Source: Methylocaldum sp035627495 (GTDB taxonomy: Bacteria; Pseudomonadota; Gammaproteobacteria; Methylococcales; Methylococcaceae). From it: a stretch of 64,000 nt of DNA. The translations under genes and the position numbers were made by a program. The stretch's first letter is position 1, and every line of letters begins with the position of its first letter. The notes under the pieces were generated by a model. It did no database searches. It was given only the letters and a program-made list of their open reading frames with translations, and was not told the DNA's origin. Of the stretch, positions 1 to 8,254 are shown in pieces. The stretch lies in the NCBI RefSeq assembly GCF_035627495.1, contig NZ_DASPLO010000158.1, positions 62,001 through 126,000 of the forward strand, in the 5' to 3' direction.

Positions 1-1
1 T

Positions 2-1147
2 ATTACGGCACGCAAGCGGTTCGAGGACACGCTACGGCTGCGCGAGCGGGCCATCGAAGCGGCGAGCGTCGGGATCGTGATCGCCGACGCTCGGCAGCCG
101 CACTATCCGAATATCTACGTCAATCCGGCGTTGAGTCGGATTACCGGCTACTCGCAGGAGGACCTGCTGGGACGGAACCTCAAGATACTGCAGGGTCCGG
201 AAACCGAGGAGACCGCCAAAGAAGAGATTCGCGAAGCCTTGCAGCAAGGGACCAGTTGCGAGGTCGTGCTACGAAATTACCGCAAGGACGGGACGCCTTT
301 TTGGAATGAGCTGCTGCTCTCGCCGGTTCGGGATAATCAAGGTACCGTGACCCATTACATCGGCATCCAAACCGATGTGACCGAGCGTCGGCGGGCGGAA
401 GAAGAACGGCATGAGCTCGAAATCGCCAAGCACATTCAGCTCTCGCTGCTCCCGAAAAAACCGCTGAATCTCCCGGGTGCCGAGATCGCGGGTGTCTGCG
501 TGCCGGCAACCCACGTCGGCGGCGATTATTTCGATTATTTCCATTACGACGACAACGCCGACATCGTCATCGCCGATGTATCGGGCCACAGTGTGGGCGC
601 CGCCCTCATCATGACCGAGATGCGCAGCACCTTGAAGGCCGAGACCCGCAAGACGCCGGACAACCCGTCGCCGCAGAGCACCGCCGAGGTTTTGCGCGCG
701 CTCAACCAGTTGCTCTACGAAGACTTGAGCGCGGCAGAGCTTTTCATCACGATGTTTTACGTGAAATACGATCTCGAAAAGCGCGTGCTGCGCTATGCCA
801 ATGCCGGCCATAACCGTGCTTTATTGCTGAGACAGAGCGACTGGATCTGTAGCGAGCTGGATGCGGACGGATTGATTCTCGGCGTCAAGCGAGACGTGAT
901 TTTCGAGGAGAAAACACTGATCCTGGAGCCGGGCGACCGATTACTGCTCTACACCGACGGGGTGATCGAGGCGCAAAACGAACAGGGAGAATTCTTCGGT
1001 ATCTCTCGATTGTGCAACGTCTTCTCCGCCGATCGCTCGGAATCGCCGGAAACGACCATCGGAAAACTGTTGGATGAGCTGCGGGCATTCTGCGGCAAGA
1101 GCGAATTCGAAGATGACATCACCATGGTGATCTTGCAGGTTCGCTGA
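2..1147 (+). CDS. LOV-like PAS domain / PP2C (SpoIIE-type) serine phosphatase, 5' end missing
   Basis: The reading frame is open to the left edge of the window, so the N-terminus is missing; an internal GTG at 77 is not a likely start. The first ~110 visible residues form a PAS domain of LOV type: the stretch TGY...GRNLKILQG, then NYRKDGTPFWNE and HYIGIQTDVTERR, follows the LOV pattern closely. The photoactive Cys of the GRNC motif is Leu here (codon 179-181). A short coiled segment leads to a SpoIIE/RsbU-type PP2C phosphatase with HVGGDYFD, ADVSGHSVGAA and LYTDGVIEAQ, which carry the metal-binding aspartates. By family, such proteins dephosphorylate an anti-sigma antagonist or a similar switch protein. 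The partner is not visible here. The domain calls are firm; the signal sensed is unknown. Confidence 0.88.
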   Translation: MTARKRFEDTLRLRERAIEAASVGIVIADARQPHYPNIYVNPALSRITGYSQEDLLGRNLKILQGPETEETAKEEIREALQQGTSCEVVLRNYRKDGTPFWNELLLSPVRDNQGTVTHYIGIQTDVTERRRAEEERHELEIAKHIQLSLLPKKPLNLPGAEIAGVCVPATHVGGDYFDYFHYDDNADIVIADVSGHSVGAALIMTEMRSTLKAETRKTPDNPSPQSTAEVLRALNQLLYEDLSAAELFITMFYVKYDLEKRVLRYANAGHNRALLLRQSDWICSELDADGLILGVKRDVIFEEKTLILEPGDRLLLYTDGVIEAQNEQGEFFGISRLCNVFSADRSESPETTIGKLLDELRAFCGKSEFEDDITMVILQVR

Positions 1148-1312
1148 GACGCTGAATTTCGATGGGTACACCCCGCTTTGTCCGGCTCCGAAATCCCAAT
1201 CTCGCCGAGCGTCAAAACAGTACCGGTGCCGGAAACGCTGAGCCCTTCGACCACGCTCAGGACAAGCTTGTTCCGGTCTACAGAGACGCCTCATTCAATC
1301 AATATAGCCTTC

Positions 1313-1350
1313 GTAGGCCGGGATAAGGCGTTAGCCATTCCCGGCGTTCG
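1313..1350 (+). repeat. REP, GTAGGCCGGGATAAG family (single copy)
   Basis: It starts with GTAG, followed by GCCGGGATAAGGCG and the matching CCCGGC arm. The closing partner copy of the pair is absent. Confidence 0.7.
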
Positions 1351-1464
1351 AGTGCCGTATCGATCACTGACGCTTTCATATCCAAGAAACCGCCATACCG
1401 TAGTAAAAAATGCTGTAATGATCCGGGCTTATCACTTGAAGCTCTGAAGAAATGTAGAAACCGT

Positions 1465-1590
1465 TCGTGTTGAGCCCTTCGACTGCGCTCAGGATGAACT
1501 CCGCGAAGCGGCGTCGAAACACGAAAATCCGACACTTCGACGCCGCGCTAGCGCGCTACGCTCAGGGCGAACGGATTGGTTCAGAGCTTC
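1465..1590 (+). repeat. Long direct repeat, copy 1
   Basis: This block of about 126 bp is nearly identical to 3764-3889 (offset 2299, very few mismatches). It contains an internal inverted structure: GAGCCCTTCGACTGCGCTCAGG near the left end, and a mirrored half near the right end. The right end (TTCAGAGCTTC) pairs with GAAGCTCTGAA just upstream at 1438-1448, suggesting a MITE-like unit with short terminal inverted repeats. Confidence 0.75.
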
Positions 1591-1621
1591 CTTAACTTAA
1601 CTTTACCGCGATTCACTTCTT

Positions 1622-1987
1622 ATGCGCATGGCACCAAATCGCTCTATTACTGCTCTTTTTTGCGTCCTGGCCTTAGCCAGCTGCGCGGAATCGGAGACCA
1701 AAACCTCGACGCAGTCTACGTCCCGCCAGCCGGACTATACCCGGGGCAGGCATGTCTATAACGCCTTTTGTGCCGAATGCCACGACTCGGGCCAAGGCGG
1801 AGCTCCAAGGCTGGATGATTCGGGAGCCTGGGAGTCGCGCGCCTTAGGGTTTCCATCGTTGCTGACGGACCATGCCACGAACGGGTTCTTGGACATGCCG
1901 GAAAAAGGCGCCCGTTCCGACCTGAGCGGCGAAGCCGTTCAGGATGCCGTCCATTACATGATCAGGCAGATCGCGAGCGGCGAGTAG
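1622..1987 (+). CDS. Small monohaem cytochrome c lipoprotein
   Basis: This 121-residue protein has a lipoprotein signal peptide (lipobox LASC, Cys21), a short Ser/Thr linker and one haem-binding motif CAECH. Beyond the motif, a Met in LDMPEKG is a candidate sixth haem ligand. Size and layout match the cytochrome c5/cytochrome c-553 type of periplasmic, membrane-anchored electron carrier. The redox partner cannot be told from the context: it stands alone between repeats and a histidine kinase gene. ATG at 1622 is followed by a second possible ATG two codons on. The haem and lipoprotein assignments are clear; the physiological role is open. Confidence 0.85.
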   Translation: MRMAPNRSITALFCVLALASCAESETKTSTQSTSRQPDYTRGRHVYNAFCAECHDSGQGGAPRLDDSGAWESRALGFPSLLTDHATNGFLDMPEKGARSDLSGEAVQDAVHYMIRQIASGE

Positions 1988-2215
1988 AAACGGTGTAGAC
2001 TCGGCAAGAATATGAGGCCTGCGCTGCTGTTTGCCCCGGAATTGCGGGAATAGCGCGGCCGGACCGATTAATGGAAAATGACGGCCGCAAAACATGTCGG
2101 GCCATGAAACTTCTCATTTGCCTTTACTGTCTTATCGGGGTTTATTGTCTTAGGTAACTCTACTTATCTGGCAGGGAGCGCTTTTAACCAGGAGTGCATC
2201 CACATCAAACGGTTC

Positions 2216-3751
2216 TTGTCGAATGGCTATGTTCTAGGGGTGCTCGCAACATTAGGCATATTGGCCATTCTGGCGTTTTTCAACCCGGTTTTCATGGGAT
2301 CGCCCCCGCTGCTGCTGTTCCTGGCGGCGGTGATGCCCGCGGCTTGGCGCGGAGGGGTCAGGGCAGGTTTTTTTGCCACGGCATTGAGCACCTTGGTCGG
2401 CATTTACTTCCTGGTCGAGCCCGGTTATTCGTTCTATGTCGCCGAGACTGCCGAAAGGCTGCGGTTGCTCCTTCTGTTCAGTGTCGGAGCGCTGCTCAGC
2501 TTCGTCATCGATCGGTTGAGAAAGTCGGAAGCCCGAGCGGTGAGAACGACTCTCGATCGCGAGAGACAGTTGAAGAGCGAGATGGCCGAGCATTGGGAGA
2601 CCGAGCAGAAGCTCAAGGATGGCGAAACCTTCGCCCGTAAAGTGCTCATGTCCTCTCTGAACGGTCTTTATATCTATGACATAAAGACCGGTACCGATAC
2701 GTTTATCAATGCCCAGTACACGAGGCTGACGGGCTACACCCTCGACGACCTTCGCGCCATGAGCGGACCGGAATTTTTCGCCTTGTTTCACCCGGAGGAC
2801 CAGGCGCGGGTCGCCGCACACCTGGAAGATCTCACGCGGATCGTGAACGGCGACGTGTCGGAGATCGAATACCGCTTCAAAACGGCGGATGGCCGCTGGA
2901 TATGGTGCTTGTCGCGCGATTCGGTCTTCTCGCGGGATCCGGATGGAGCCGTCCGCCAATGCATCGGGGCGTTCCTGGATATCACGGAGCGCAAGCAAGC
3001 CGAAGAGGCACTTCGCGAGTCCGACCGCCGCAAGGATGAATTTCTGGCGATGCTGGGGCACGAACTCCGAAATCCCCTGGCTCCGATCCGAAATGCCGTA
3101 ATGGTGATGAAAAAGATCGGCCTGCCCGATCCCAAACTGTCTTGGGCAGGGGATGTGATCGACCGGCAGGTCAATCAACTGGCGCACCTGGTGGACGATC
3201 TTCTGGATGTCTCGCGTATCGTCCAAGGCAAAATCACCCTACATAAAACCACGGTTGAGGTTGCCAAGGTAATCGAGCTGGCACTCGAAACCAGCCGGCC
3301 GCTGATCGAAGCCCGCCATCACGAGCTCATCCTCTCGATGCCCGAGGACCCTCTGCGGCTGGACGGGGATGTCATACGCCTGGCGCAAGTCGTAGCCAAT
3401 TTGCTCAACAATGCCGCGAAGTACACTCTGGACGGTGGCAAGATATGGGTGACCGCTGCTCGTAAGAACGGCGAGGTGATTATTTCCGTGCGCGATACCG
3501 GCGAAGGCATCCCCAAGAATCTATTGCCCAAGCTCTTTAAGCTTTTCACACAAGCCGAACGCACCCTGGATCGCGCCCAAGGAGGCTTAGGGCTGGGCTT
3601 GACCATTGTGCAAAAGATCGTCGAATTGCATGGCGGCTGGGTTGAAGCCAACAGCGAGGGGCCCGGCACGGGCAGCGAATTTACGGTATGTCTACCGGTT
3701 TCCGGAGCGGCGTTCAAGCCCGACTTTCCCTGTAAGGAAGCTTTGAACTAA
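2216..3751 (+). CDS. Membrane PAS sensor histidine kinase
   Basis: A 511-residue kinase. The N-terminal ~105 residues hold several hydrophobic segments resembling the DUF4118/KdpD-type membrane module. A PAS/PAC domain follows (about 140-265, ending in ITERKQAEEAL), then a HisKA domain with phosphoacceptor His282 in GHELRNPLAP, and a HATPase domain with LLNNAAKY, DTGEGI and GGLGLGL. The start is a TTG at 2216 without a strong ribosome site, so it is the least certain part. No response regulator gene adjoins it. The kinase core is very like that of the receiver-kinase at 20063. Its last codons and stop lie inside a MITE-like repeat (3733-3892), so the extreme C-terminus is probably repeat-derived. 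Confidence 0.87.
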   Translation: MSNGYVLGVLATLGILAILAFFNPVFMGSPPLLLFLAAVMPAAWRGGVRAGFFATALSTLVGIYFLVEPGYSFYVAETAERLRLLLLFSVGALLSFVIDRLRKSEARAVRTTLDRERQLKSEMAEHWETEQKLKDGETFARKVLMSSLNGLYIYDIKTGTDTFINAQYTRLTGYTLDDLRAMSGPEFFALFHPEDQARVAAHLEDLTRIVNGDVSEIEYRFKTADGRWIWCLSRDSVFSRDPDGAVRQCIGAFLDITERKQAEEALRESDRRKDEFLAMLGHELRNPLAPIRNAVMVMKKIGLPDPKLSWAGDVIDRQVNQLAHLVDDLLDVSRIVQGKITLHKTTVEVAKVIELALETSRPLIEARHHELILSMPEDPLRLDGDVIRLAQVVANLLNNAAKYTLDGGKIWVTAARKNGEVIISVRDTGEGIPKNLLPKLFKLFTQAERTLDRAQGGLGLGLTIVQKIVELHGGWVEANSEGPGTGSEFTVCLPVSGAAFKPDFPCKEALN

Positions 3752-3892
3752 TCCGGAAGCCGCTCGTGTTGAGCCCTTCGACTGCGCTCAGGATGAACTC
3801 CGCGAAGCGGCGTCGAAACACGAAAATCCGACACTTCGACGCCGCGCTAGCGCGCTACGCTCAGGGCGATCGGATTGGTTCGGAGCTTCGTT
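3733..3892 (+). repeat. MITE-like element containing long direct repeat copy 2
   Basis: It holds the second copy (3764-3889) of the 126-bp block found at 1465. It is bounded by imperfect inverted ends, GGAAGCTTTGAACTAATCC on the left and the complement of CGAAGCTCCGAACCAATCC on the right. The left end overlaps the last codons and the TAA of the upstream kinase gene. Confidence 0.65.
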
Positions 3893-4090
3893 TGTAACTT
3901 CCGCAACGAGTAACCGCACACCAAAAACTTTGTCCCGCTTCGGATGCCTATAAGTAAAGGTCATTCGGGAGCAGGATCATGATTCGACTCGCATTCGGGA
4001 GTACTGAGCCGGGGTACGGTGTAACGCTTGGGCCGTCGCCGTTATTCCGGGTCGGAGGCACTCATCCGGCAAGGGCCGGAAAAATCCATC

Positions 4091-4366
4091 GTGGCGAAAT
4101 ACAAGAATCACTTTTGGGAGATTCAGGGCCAGCACTTTACGCGCTACGACTGTTTGGATATGGTGTCGATCCATTTCGAGGATGTCGCCGGCGATCCCTC
4201 GGAATCGTTCGGACCGTTTGCTTACTTCTGGGTAACCGACGGGGCGATTTATGCAGAAAGGGACCTCTTTGCCAAATTCATGGAAGAATCCCAGCTTTGG
4301 CATTGCTATCCGGCGGACACCTATTGGCCGGTCATGGTGGTCACGCAAGCCGAGCAGGCTGCTTAG
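4091..4366 (+). CDS. Small hypothetical protein, about 91 residues
   Basis: I do not recognise the family. The product is a compact soluble protein rich in aromatic residues (FWEIQGQHFTRY, FGPFAYFWVTDGAIY, LWHCYPADTYWP), with no signal peptide or membrane segment. I prefer the GTG at 4091 (protein beginning MAKYKNHFWE) because the region upstream of it looks low in coding character. A TTG at 4028 in the same frame would add 21 residues. The stop codon TAG coincides with the first bases of a MITE-like repeat. Aromatic-rich composition without frame breaks favours a real gene, but the function is unknown. Confidence 0.5.
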   Translation: MAKYKNHFWEIQGQHFTRYDCLDMVSIHFEDVAGDPSESFGPFAYFWVTDGAIYAERDLFAKFMEESQLWHCYPADTYWPVMVVTQAEQAA

Positions 4367-4510
4367 AAGCTGTTTAGAAACCGTGATGAGCGAGTGTCAG
4401 CCGGGCGCGGCCGGAGCGCAGAAACCGGAGCCTACATGAGCGTAGGTGAGGATTTCGAGCACCGCCCGCGTCCGGATCACGCTCGCGTAGTAGGTTTACA
4501 AACAGCTTCT
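4365..4510. repeat. MITE-like element with 18-bp terminal inverted repeats
   Basis: The left end AGAAGCTGTTTAGAAACC (4365-4382) and the complement of the right end GGTTTACAAACAGCTTCT (4493-4510) match at 16 of 18 bases. The 146-bp unit contains no gene and overlaps the stop of the preceding gene. Its terminal repeats suggest mobilisation by a transposase elsewhere. Confidence 0.7.
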
Positions 4511-4632
4511 TAGTTTTCCTTTGGCTTAAAACTTCGCACCGGTCGCAAATTCTTAACCGTCTGAATTTCCGTGGCAAGGAGCGCTATGGACGCTGGACAT
4601 GCTGCAAATCTCAAGGAAGATGGGATGAATCG

Positions 4633-5934
4633 ATGAGCCGCGTCGTGCTTTTTAGTTCGAATTCGGGCGCGTTGATCGTCTTACTCCTCGCGCTCTCGCT
4701 ATTCGGGTGCGATCAACAAGATTCCGATTCGCTCCGCCTGACGGGCTGGATTTCGTCGCCGGTCGAAGAAACCCTCACCCGATCGTTCATCGATACCTTC
4801 GAGCGGCGGCACCCCGGCCTCCCGGTTCACTACGAGCCGATCACGGCCAACTACATGGATAAGCTGCTGCTCATGCTGGCCACCGGGACCGCGCCGGATG
4901 TGGTGATGCTGGAAGCGTTCTGGATTCCGCTGCTGGTCGACTACGACGTCTTGTTGCCGCTCGACGATTTCGTTGCTCAGGACCCCGGTTTTTTTCCGGA
5001 AGACTTCGAGCCGGCGCTGCTCGACGCCTTTCGATTCAACGGGAAGCTCTACGGCTTGCCCAAGGATTATTCAACCCTGGTGCTCTACTTCAACCCGGCG
5101 ATGTTCGCCAAGGCCGGACTCGCGGGAGCCCCGAGGACTTGGGACGAGTTCGCCGAGTATGCGCGGCGGCTCACCCGGGATACCGACGGCGACGGCATCG
5201 TCGACCAATACGGGTACTGCCATGCGGAAGCCTTCGAATACTCGCTGCCTTTCGTCTGGCAGAACCGGGGCGAATATTTCGATGCGCAAGGCCGAGCCGC
5301 CTTTGACGAGCCCGCTTTTGTGAAGGCGCTGAGCTTTCTTCAACGGATGAAGACCGACGGCGTCGCCGTCATGCCCTCGGATGTCGGGGCGGCGTGGAAC
5401 ATGGACGCCTTCGGCCGCGGGCGCGTCGCCATGGCGATCTCGGGACTCTGGGCGGCGAATTTCATGAAAGAGACTTATGCGCGCACCCCGTACCGAGTGG
5501 CGCCGCTGCCCGCCGGAAAGCAGGCCGCTTCGATCGCGTTCGTGGCCGGCTATGCCATTCCCAAGGCTACCCGGCATCCGGACAAGGCATGGCAGGTGCT
5601 TCGGTATCTCACCGGACCTGAAGGTGGGCGCATTTGGGAAAAATCCGGTATCGGGCTGCCGGCGCGGCGTTCGGTGACGCGGGATTTGGAGCTTGAGCGC
5701 GATCCGTTGAAGCGGGTTTTTCTGCGGAGCCTCGATCACGCGCGGGTCTGGCAATTTCGGGTGAATCAGCGCGTCTTGGACGAAACTCAAAGCGCGCTGC
5801 AAGCCATCTTTCTCACCGGCGCAGCCATTCAGCCGACGCTGGCCGATTTGAAACGCCGCTTGGAGCGAGGACGGCTGCTGCAGGCCGATTCTCGAAGCCG
5901 TGAATCGCAAAACCGATCCGAGGCGTCCCGCTGA
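4633..5934 (+). CDS. ABC transporter sugar-binding lipoprotein (UgpB/MalE-type)
   Basis: A 433-residue extracytoplasmic solute-binding protein. A lipoprotein signal (LFGC, Cys26) would anchor it in the membrane. It has the hallmarks of the carbohydrate-binding family 1: GTAPDVVMLEAFW, YGLPKDYSTLVLYFNPAMF, PRTWDEFAEYARRLT, GRVAMAISGLWAA and late-domain RHPDKAWQVLRYLTGPEG. Two permease genes follow directly, so it is the first gene of an import operon. The ligand is probably an oligosaccharide or a polyol/glycerol-phosphate compound; sequence alone does not decide. The C-terminal ~60 residues after the last family motif are charged and probably helical. Confidence 0.92.
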   Translation: MSRVVLFSSNSGALIVLLLALSLFGCDQQDSDSLRLTGWISSPVEETLTRSFIDTFERRHPGLPVHYEPITANYMDKLLLMLATGTAPDVVMLEAFWIPLLVDYDVLLPLDDFVAQDPGFFPEDFEPALLDAFRFNGKLYGLPKDYSTLVLYFNPAMFAKAGLAGAPRTWDEFAEYARRLTRDTDGDGIVDQYGYCHAEAFEYSLPFVWQNRGEYFDAQGRAAFDEPAFVKALSFLQRMKTDGVAVMPSDVGAAWNMDAFGRGRVAMAISGLWAANFMKETYARTPYRVAPLPAGKQAASIAFVAGYAIPKATRHPDKAWQVLRYLTGPEGGRIWEKSGIGLPARRSVTRDLELERDPLKRVFLRSLDHARVWQFRVNQRVLDETQSALQAIFLTGAAIQPTLADLKRRLERGRLLQADSRSRESQNRSEASR

Positions 5935-5935
5935 C

Positions 5936-6829
5936 ATGCCTAATTCAAGAAGGTCAGGGACGACCGAGCGCTACAGGGAGGCCGTAAGCGCCTATTTCTT
6001 TCTGCTTCCGTCCCTAGTCGTTCTTTCCCTTTTCGTGTTCGGCCCCTTGGTCTTTATCCTCGCCGTTGCCTTTTTCGACTGGAATCTCTTCAGACCCGAG
6101 CAGCATTTCCTGGGCGCGGCAAATTTTGTCGAGTTGGCGGGCGACGAGCTGTTTTTCACCGCCTTGCGGAACACCGCGGTCTATGCCCTGGGCGTCGTAC
6201 CGATCCAGACGCTTTTGGCCTTGTTGCTGGCTCTGGCCGTCAACCAGAACATTCCCGCCCGGGGATTTTTTCGCGCCGCATTTTACATCCCGGCCATCAC
6301 CTCCTCGGTGGTGACCTCCATCATCTTTCTGTGGATCTACTCGAAACCGGGCTTGCTCAACTACGTCCTGTCATGGTTCGGAATCGTGGGCCCCGACTGG
6401 ATCGGATCGCCCAAATACGCGCTCGGCGCCATCATGGCACTCAACGTCTGGTCGACCTCGGGGTATTTCATGGTGGCGTTTCTGGCGGGGCTCCAGGCTA
6501 TACCGGTTTCGCTTTACGAAGCCGCCCGGATCGACGGCGCAAGCTCCTGGGGACGTTTCCGGCATGTCACGGTGCCCGGCCTCAAGCCCACGCTGTTTTT
6601 CGTGGTGACCCTGGGGATCATCGGCACCTTCCAGGTGTTCGATCAAATTTACATGATGAGCGCGGGCGGGCCCGTCAACGCCACCACTACGCTCAGCTAT
6701 TTCATCTATATCAGCGCCTTTCGGTACTTCCGGTTCGGCTATGCCGCGGCGGCGGCCGTGGTGCTGTTTGCGATCATTCTGCTCGTCACCCGCGTGCAGC
6801 AGAAGATCGCTCGCCCGGAAGCGCCATGA
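5936..6829 (+). CDS. ABC transporter permease, MalF/UgpA type
   Basis: A 297-residue inner-membrane permease with about six membrane segments. It carries the EAA loop that contacts the ATPase (YEAARIDGASSWGRFRHVTVPGL) near residues 200-222. I chose the ATG at 5936, two bases after the stop of the binding-protein gene. An in-frame GTG at 5900 would overlap that gene by 35 bases. The stop overlaps the start of the next permease (ATGA), showing translational coupling. With the second permease it would form the membrane channel of a carbohydrate importer. Confidence 0.92.
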   Translation: MPNSRRSGTTERYREAVSAYFFLLPSLVVLSLFVFGPLVFILAVAFFDWNLFRPEQHFLGAANFVELAGDELFFTALRNTAVYALGVVPIQTLLALLLALAVNQNIPARGFFRAAFYIPAITSSVVTSIIFLWIYSKPGLLNYVLSWFGIVGPDWIGSPKYALGAIMALNVWSTSGYFMVAFLAGLQAIPVSLYEAARIDGASSWGRFRHVTVPGLKPTLFFVVTLGIIGTFQVFDQIYMMSAGGPVNATTTLSYFIYISAFRYFRFGYAAAAAVVLFAIILLVTRVQQKIARPEAP

Positions 6830-7659
6830 CTGGGCGTGTTCGAGACCTGAGCCGGAGGGCGATCGTCCTCGTTCTTCTGCTCGTGGCCACCGGCATCTTC
6901 ACGCTGCCGTTTCTTTGGTCGCTGTCCATCTCGTTTCAGCCGGCGGGGGATGTCTTCCGTTGGCCGATCGAGCTCATTCCCGACGAGGTCACCTTGCAGA
7001 ATTACCGGCGGCTCTGGACCGAAATTCCGTTCGCCCGGTGGCTGCTCAATAGCAGCGGCGTCGCACTGGCCGTGACGCTGGCAAACCTTTTTCTCGATGC
7101 CCTTGCGGGCTACGCCTTCGCCCGTTTGCGTTTTCCGGGGCGCAACCTCCTTTTCGCCCTGTTGCTGGCGACGCTGATGGTGCCCGCCCATGTGACTCTG
7201 GTGCCCAAATTCATGCTCTTGAATGCCTTGGGTCTGGTGAATACCTATACCGCTCTGATCGCGCCGGCCATGGTTCAGGTGGTCGGCATTTTCCTGATGA
7301 AGCAGTTTTTCGAATCCATCCCCCGGCAATTGGAAGAGGCGGCCCGCATCGACGGCTGCAACCGGTTCCAGGTGTTTTGGCGAGTGGTGTTGCCGGCCTC
7401 CAGACCCGCGCTGGCGGCACTCGGCATATACACCTTCCAGGGCAACTGGAACGAGTTCCTGTGGCCCTTGGTGGTGACCACCACCAGCGACCGGTTCACC
7501 CTCCCGGTCGGCCTTGCCATGTTCCGCTACGAATTCCGGGTCGAATGGACCATGCTGATGGCGGGCGCCGTGCTCATTGCCCTTCCGACGCTGCTCATAT
7601 TCCTGGTCTTCCAGCGCCTTTTCATTCAAGGCATCGCCACGAGCGGATTGAAAGGGTGA
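6826..7659 (+). CDS. ABC transporter permease, MalG/UgpE type
   Basis: A 277-residue permease whose ATG overlaps the stop of the preceding permease by four bases. It shows six hydrophobic segments and the EAA motif EEAARIDGCNRFQVFWRVVL near residues 166-185, typical of the second subunit of carbohydrate uptake systems (CUT1). The frame is open a long way upstream on the antisense of nothing useful, so the coupled ATG is the natural start. No ATP-binding subunit follows. The importer must borrow an ATPase encoded elsewhere or has lost it. Confidence 0.92.
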   Translation: MTGRVRDLSRRAIVLVLLLVATGIFTLPFLWSLSISFQPAGDVFRWPIELIPDEVTLQNYRRLWTEIPFARWLLNSSGVALAVTLANLFLDALAGYAFARLRFPGRNLLFALLLATLMVPAHVTLVPKFMLLNALGLVNTYTALIAPAMVQVVGIFLMKQFFESIPRQLEEAARIDGCNRFQVFWRVVLPASRPALAALGIYTFQGNWNEFLWPLVVTTTSDRFTLPVGLAMFRYEFRVEWTMLMAGAVLIALPTLLIFLVFQRLFIQGIATSGLKG

Positions 7660-7693
7660 ATCGGATGGCCGAAACCATTCGGAAGCTCAGAAC

Positions 7694-7837
7694 ATGATCG
7701 AGCGGACGGCCTTGCCGGCAAAAACGCCGCTGATCGACATCGACCTCAAGCTGGTTTACCTGATCGCCCGGTCGCTTGTAAGGCGGGTTACGCTCCGCCA
7801 ATCCGCTCTACATACTTACTCTACCGGCGCCCGATAA
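7694..7837 (+). other. Short ORF after the ABC operon, possible gene remnant
   Basis: A 47-codon ORF begins with ATG 17 codons after the permease stop region. Its first ~29 codons have coding-like composition (KTPLIDIDLKLVYLIARSLV). It then runs into a degenerate GTAAGGCGGGTTACG repeat (about 7780-7810) that supplies the rest of the reading frame. This is what a downstream operon gene cut by a deletion or repeat insertion would look like. I cannot assign a family, and it may not be a gene. Confidence 0.2.
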
Positions 7838-8169
7838 TTCGTCAGCCAGCTCACCAGGACTATTCCCAGTCCCATCAGGATGAAAAAGAACCGAGCGGCT
7901 TCGATATCCGAAAAACCGAATAGAAACGGCAAAACCACCAAAGCCGGCCCGACGACCCGTTCGATCAGGCCGTGTACCGGAAAGGGGAGGCGCCGGTACG
8001 CGCCGAGGGGAAAGTCCGAAATCAGGGTGACGGCAAGATGCACGAAGGCGAGGGTCCGGGAAATCACGGCCGGGAGCCCGTCGAATCCGAAAAGCGTCGG
8101 CGCCAAAAGGAAGAAAACCACGGTCGCATAATCCAGATAGCCGTGAAGGCTGGCGGAAATCGGCTTCAT
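7816..8169 (-). CDS. Small membrane protein (four hydrophobic segments), unknown function
   Basis: A 117-residue integral membrane protein. The start MKPISASLHGYLDY is set by a strong ribosome site (AGGAGGACC) just upstream of the ATG at 8169; a longer frame to 8241 has none. Hydrophobic stretches lie around residues 11-28, 33-52, 65-85 and 90-110. It belongs to the sort of short conserved membrane proteins with a HGYLDY start, resembling SPW-repeat-like proteins, but I cannot name a function. It is transcribed towards the ABC operon. The Crp/Fnr-type regulator gene is next upstream on the same strand. Confidence 0.7.
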   Translation of the reverse strand: MKPISASLHGYLDYATVVFFLLAPTLFGFDGLPAVISRTLAFVHLAVTLISDFPLGAYRRLPFPVHGLIERVVGPALVVLPFLFGFSDIEAARFFFILMGLGIVLVSWLTNYRAPVE

Positions 8170-8254
8170 GAACGGTCCTCCTATCGCGTTGAATGGACGA
8201 GGACATGCAGCGTAAAACACGTCTCCCGGCCTGTCTGTCATCTTGATTACATAT

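Larger units (their letters stand above)
1148..1621. other. Gene-free stretch holding decayed REP copies and a long repeat
   Basis: No convincing gene lies here. From about 1228 to 1283 there is a worn reverse copy of the GTAGGCCGGGATAAG family, and at 1313-1350 a single forward copy. From 1465 a ~126-bp block begins that recurs at 3764. The ORFs that cross this region are made of repeat sequence. Confidence 0.6.

Noticed and set aside
2252..3226. Long minus-strand ORF opposite the PAS histidine kinase
   Set aside because: It is antisense to a clear kinase with intact motifs, has no recognisable domain, and such shadows are common in GC-rich DNA.
7816..8241. Longer start (8241) for the small membrane protein
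   Set aside because: A strong AGGAGGACC ribosome site precedes the ATG at 8169, and the extra N-terminal residues look non-coding.
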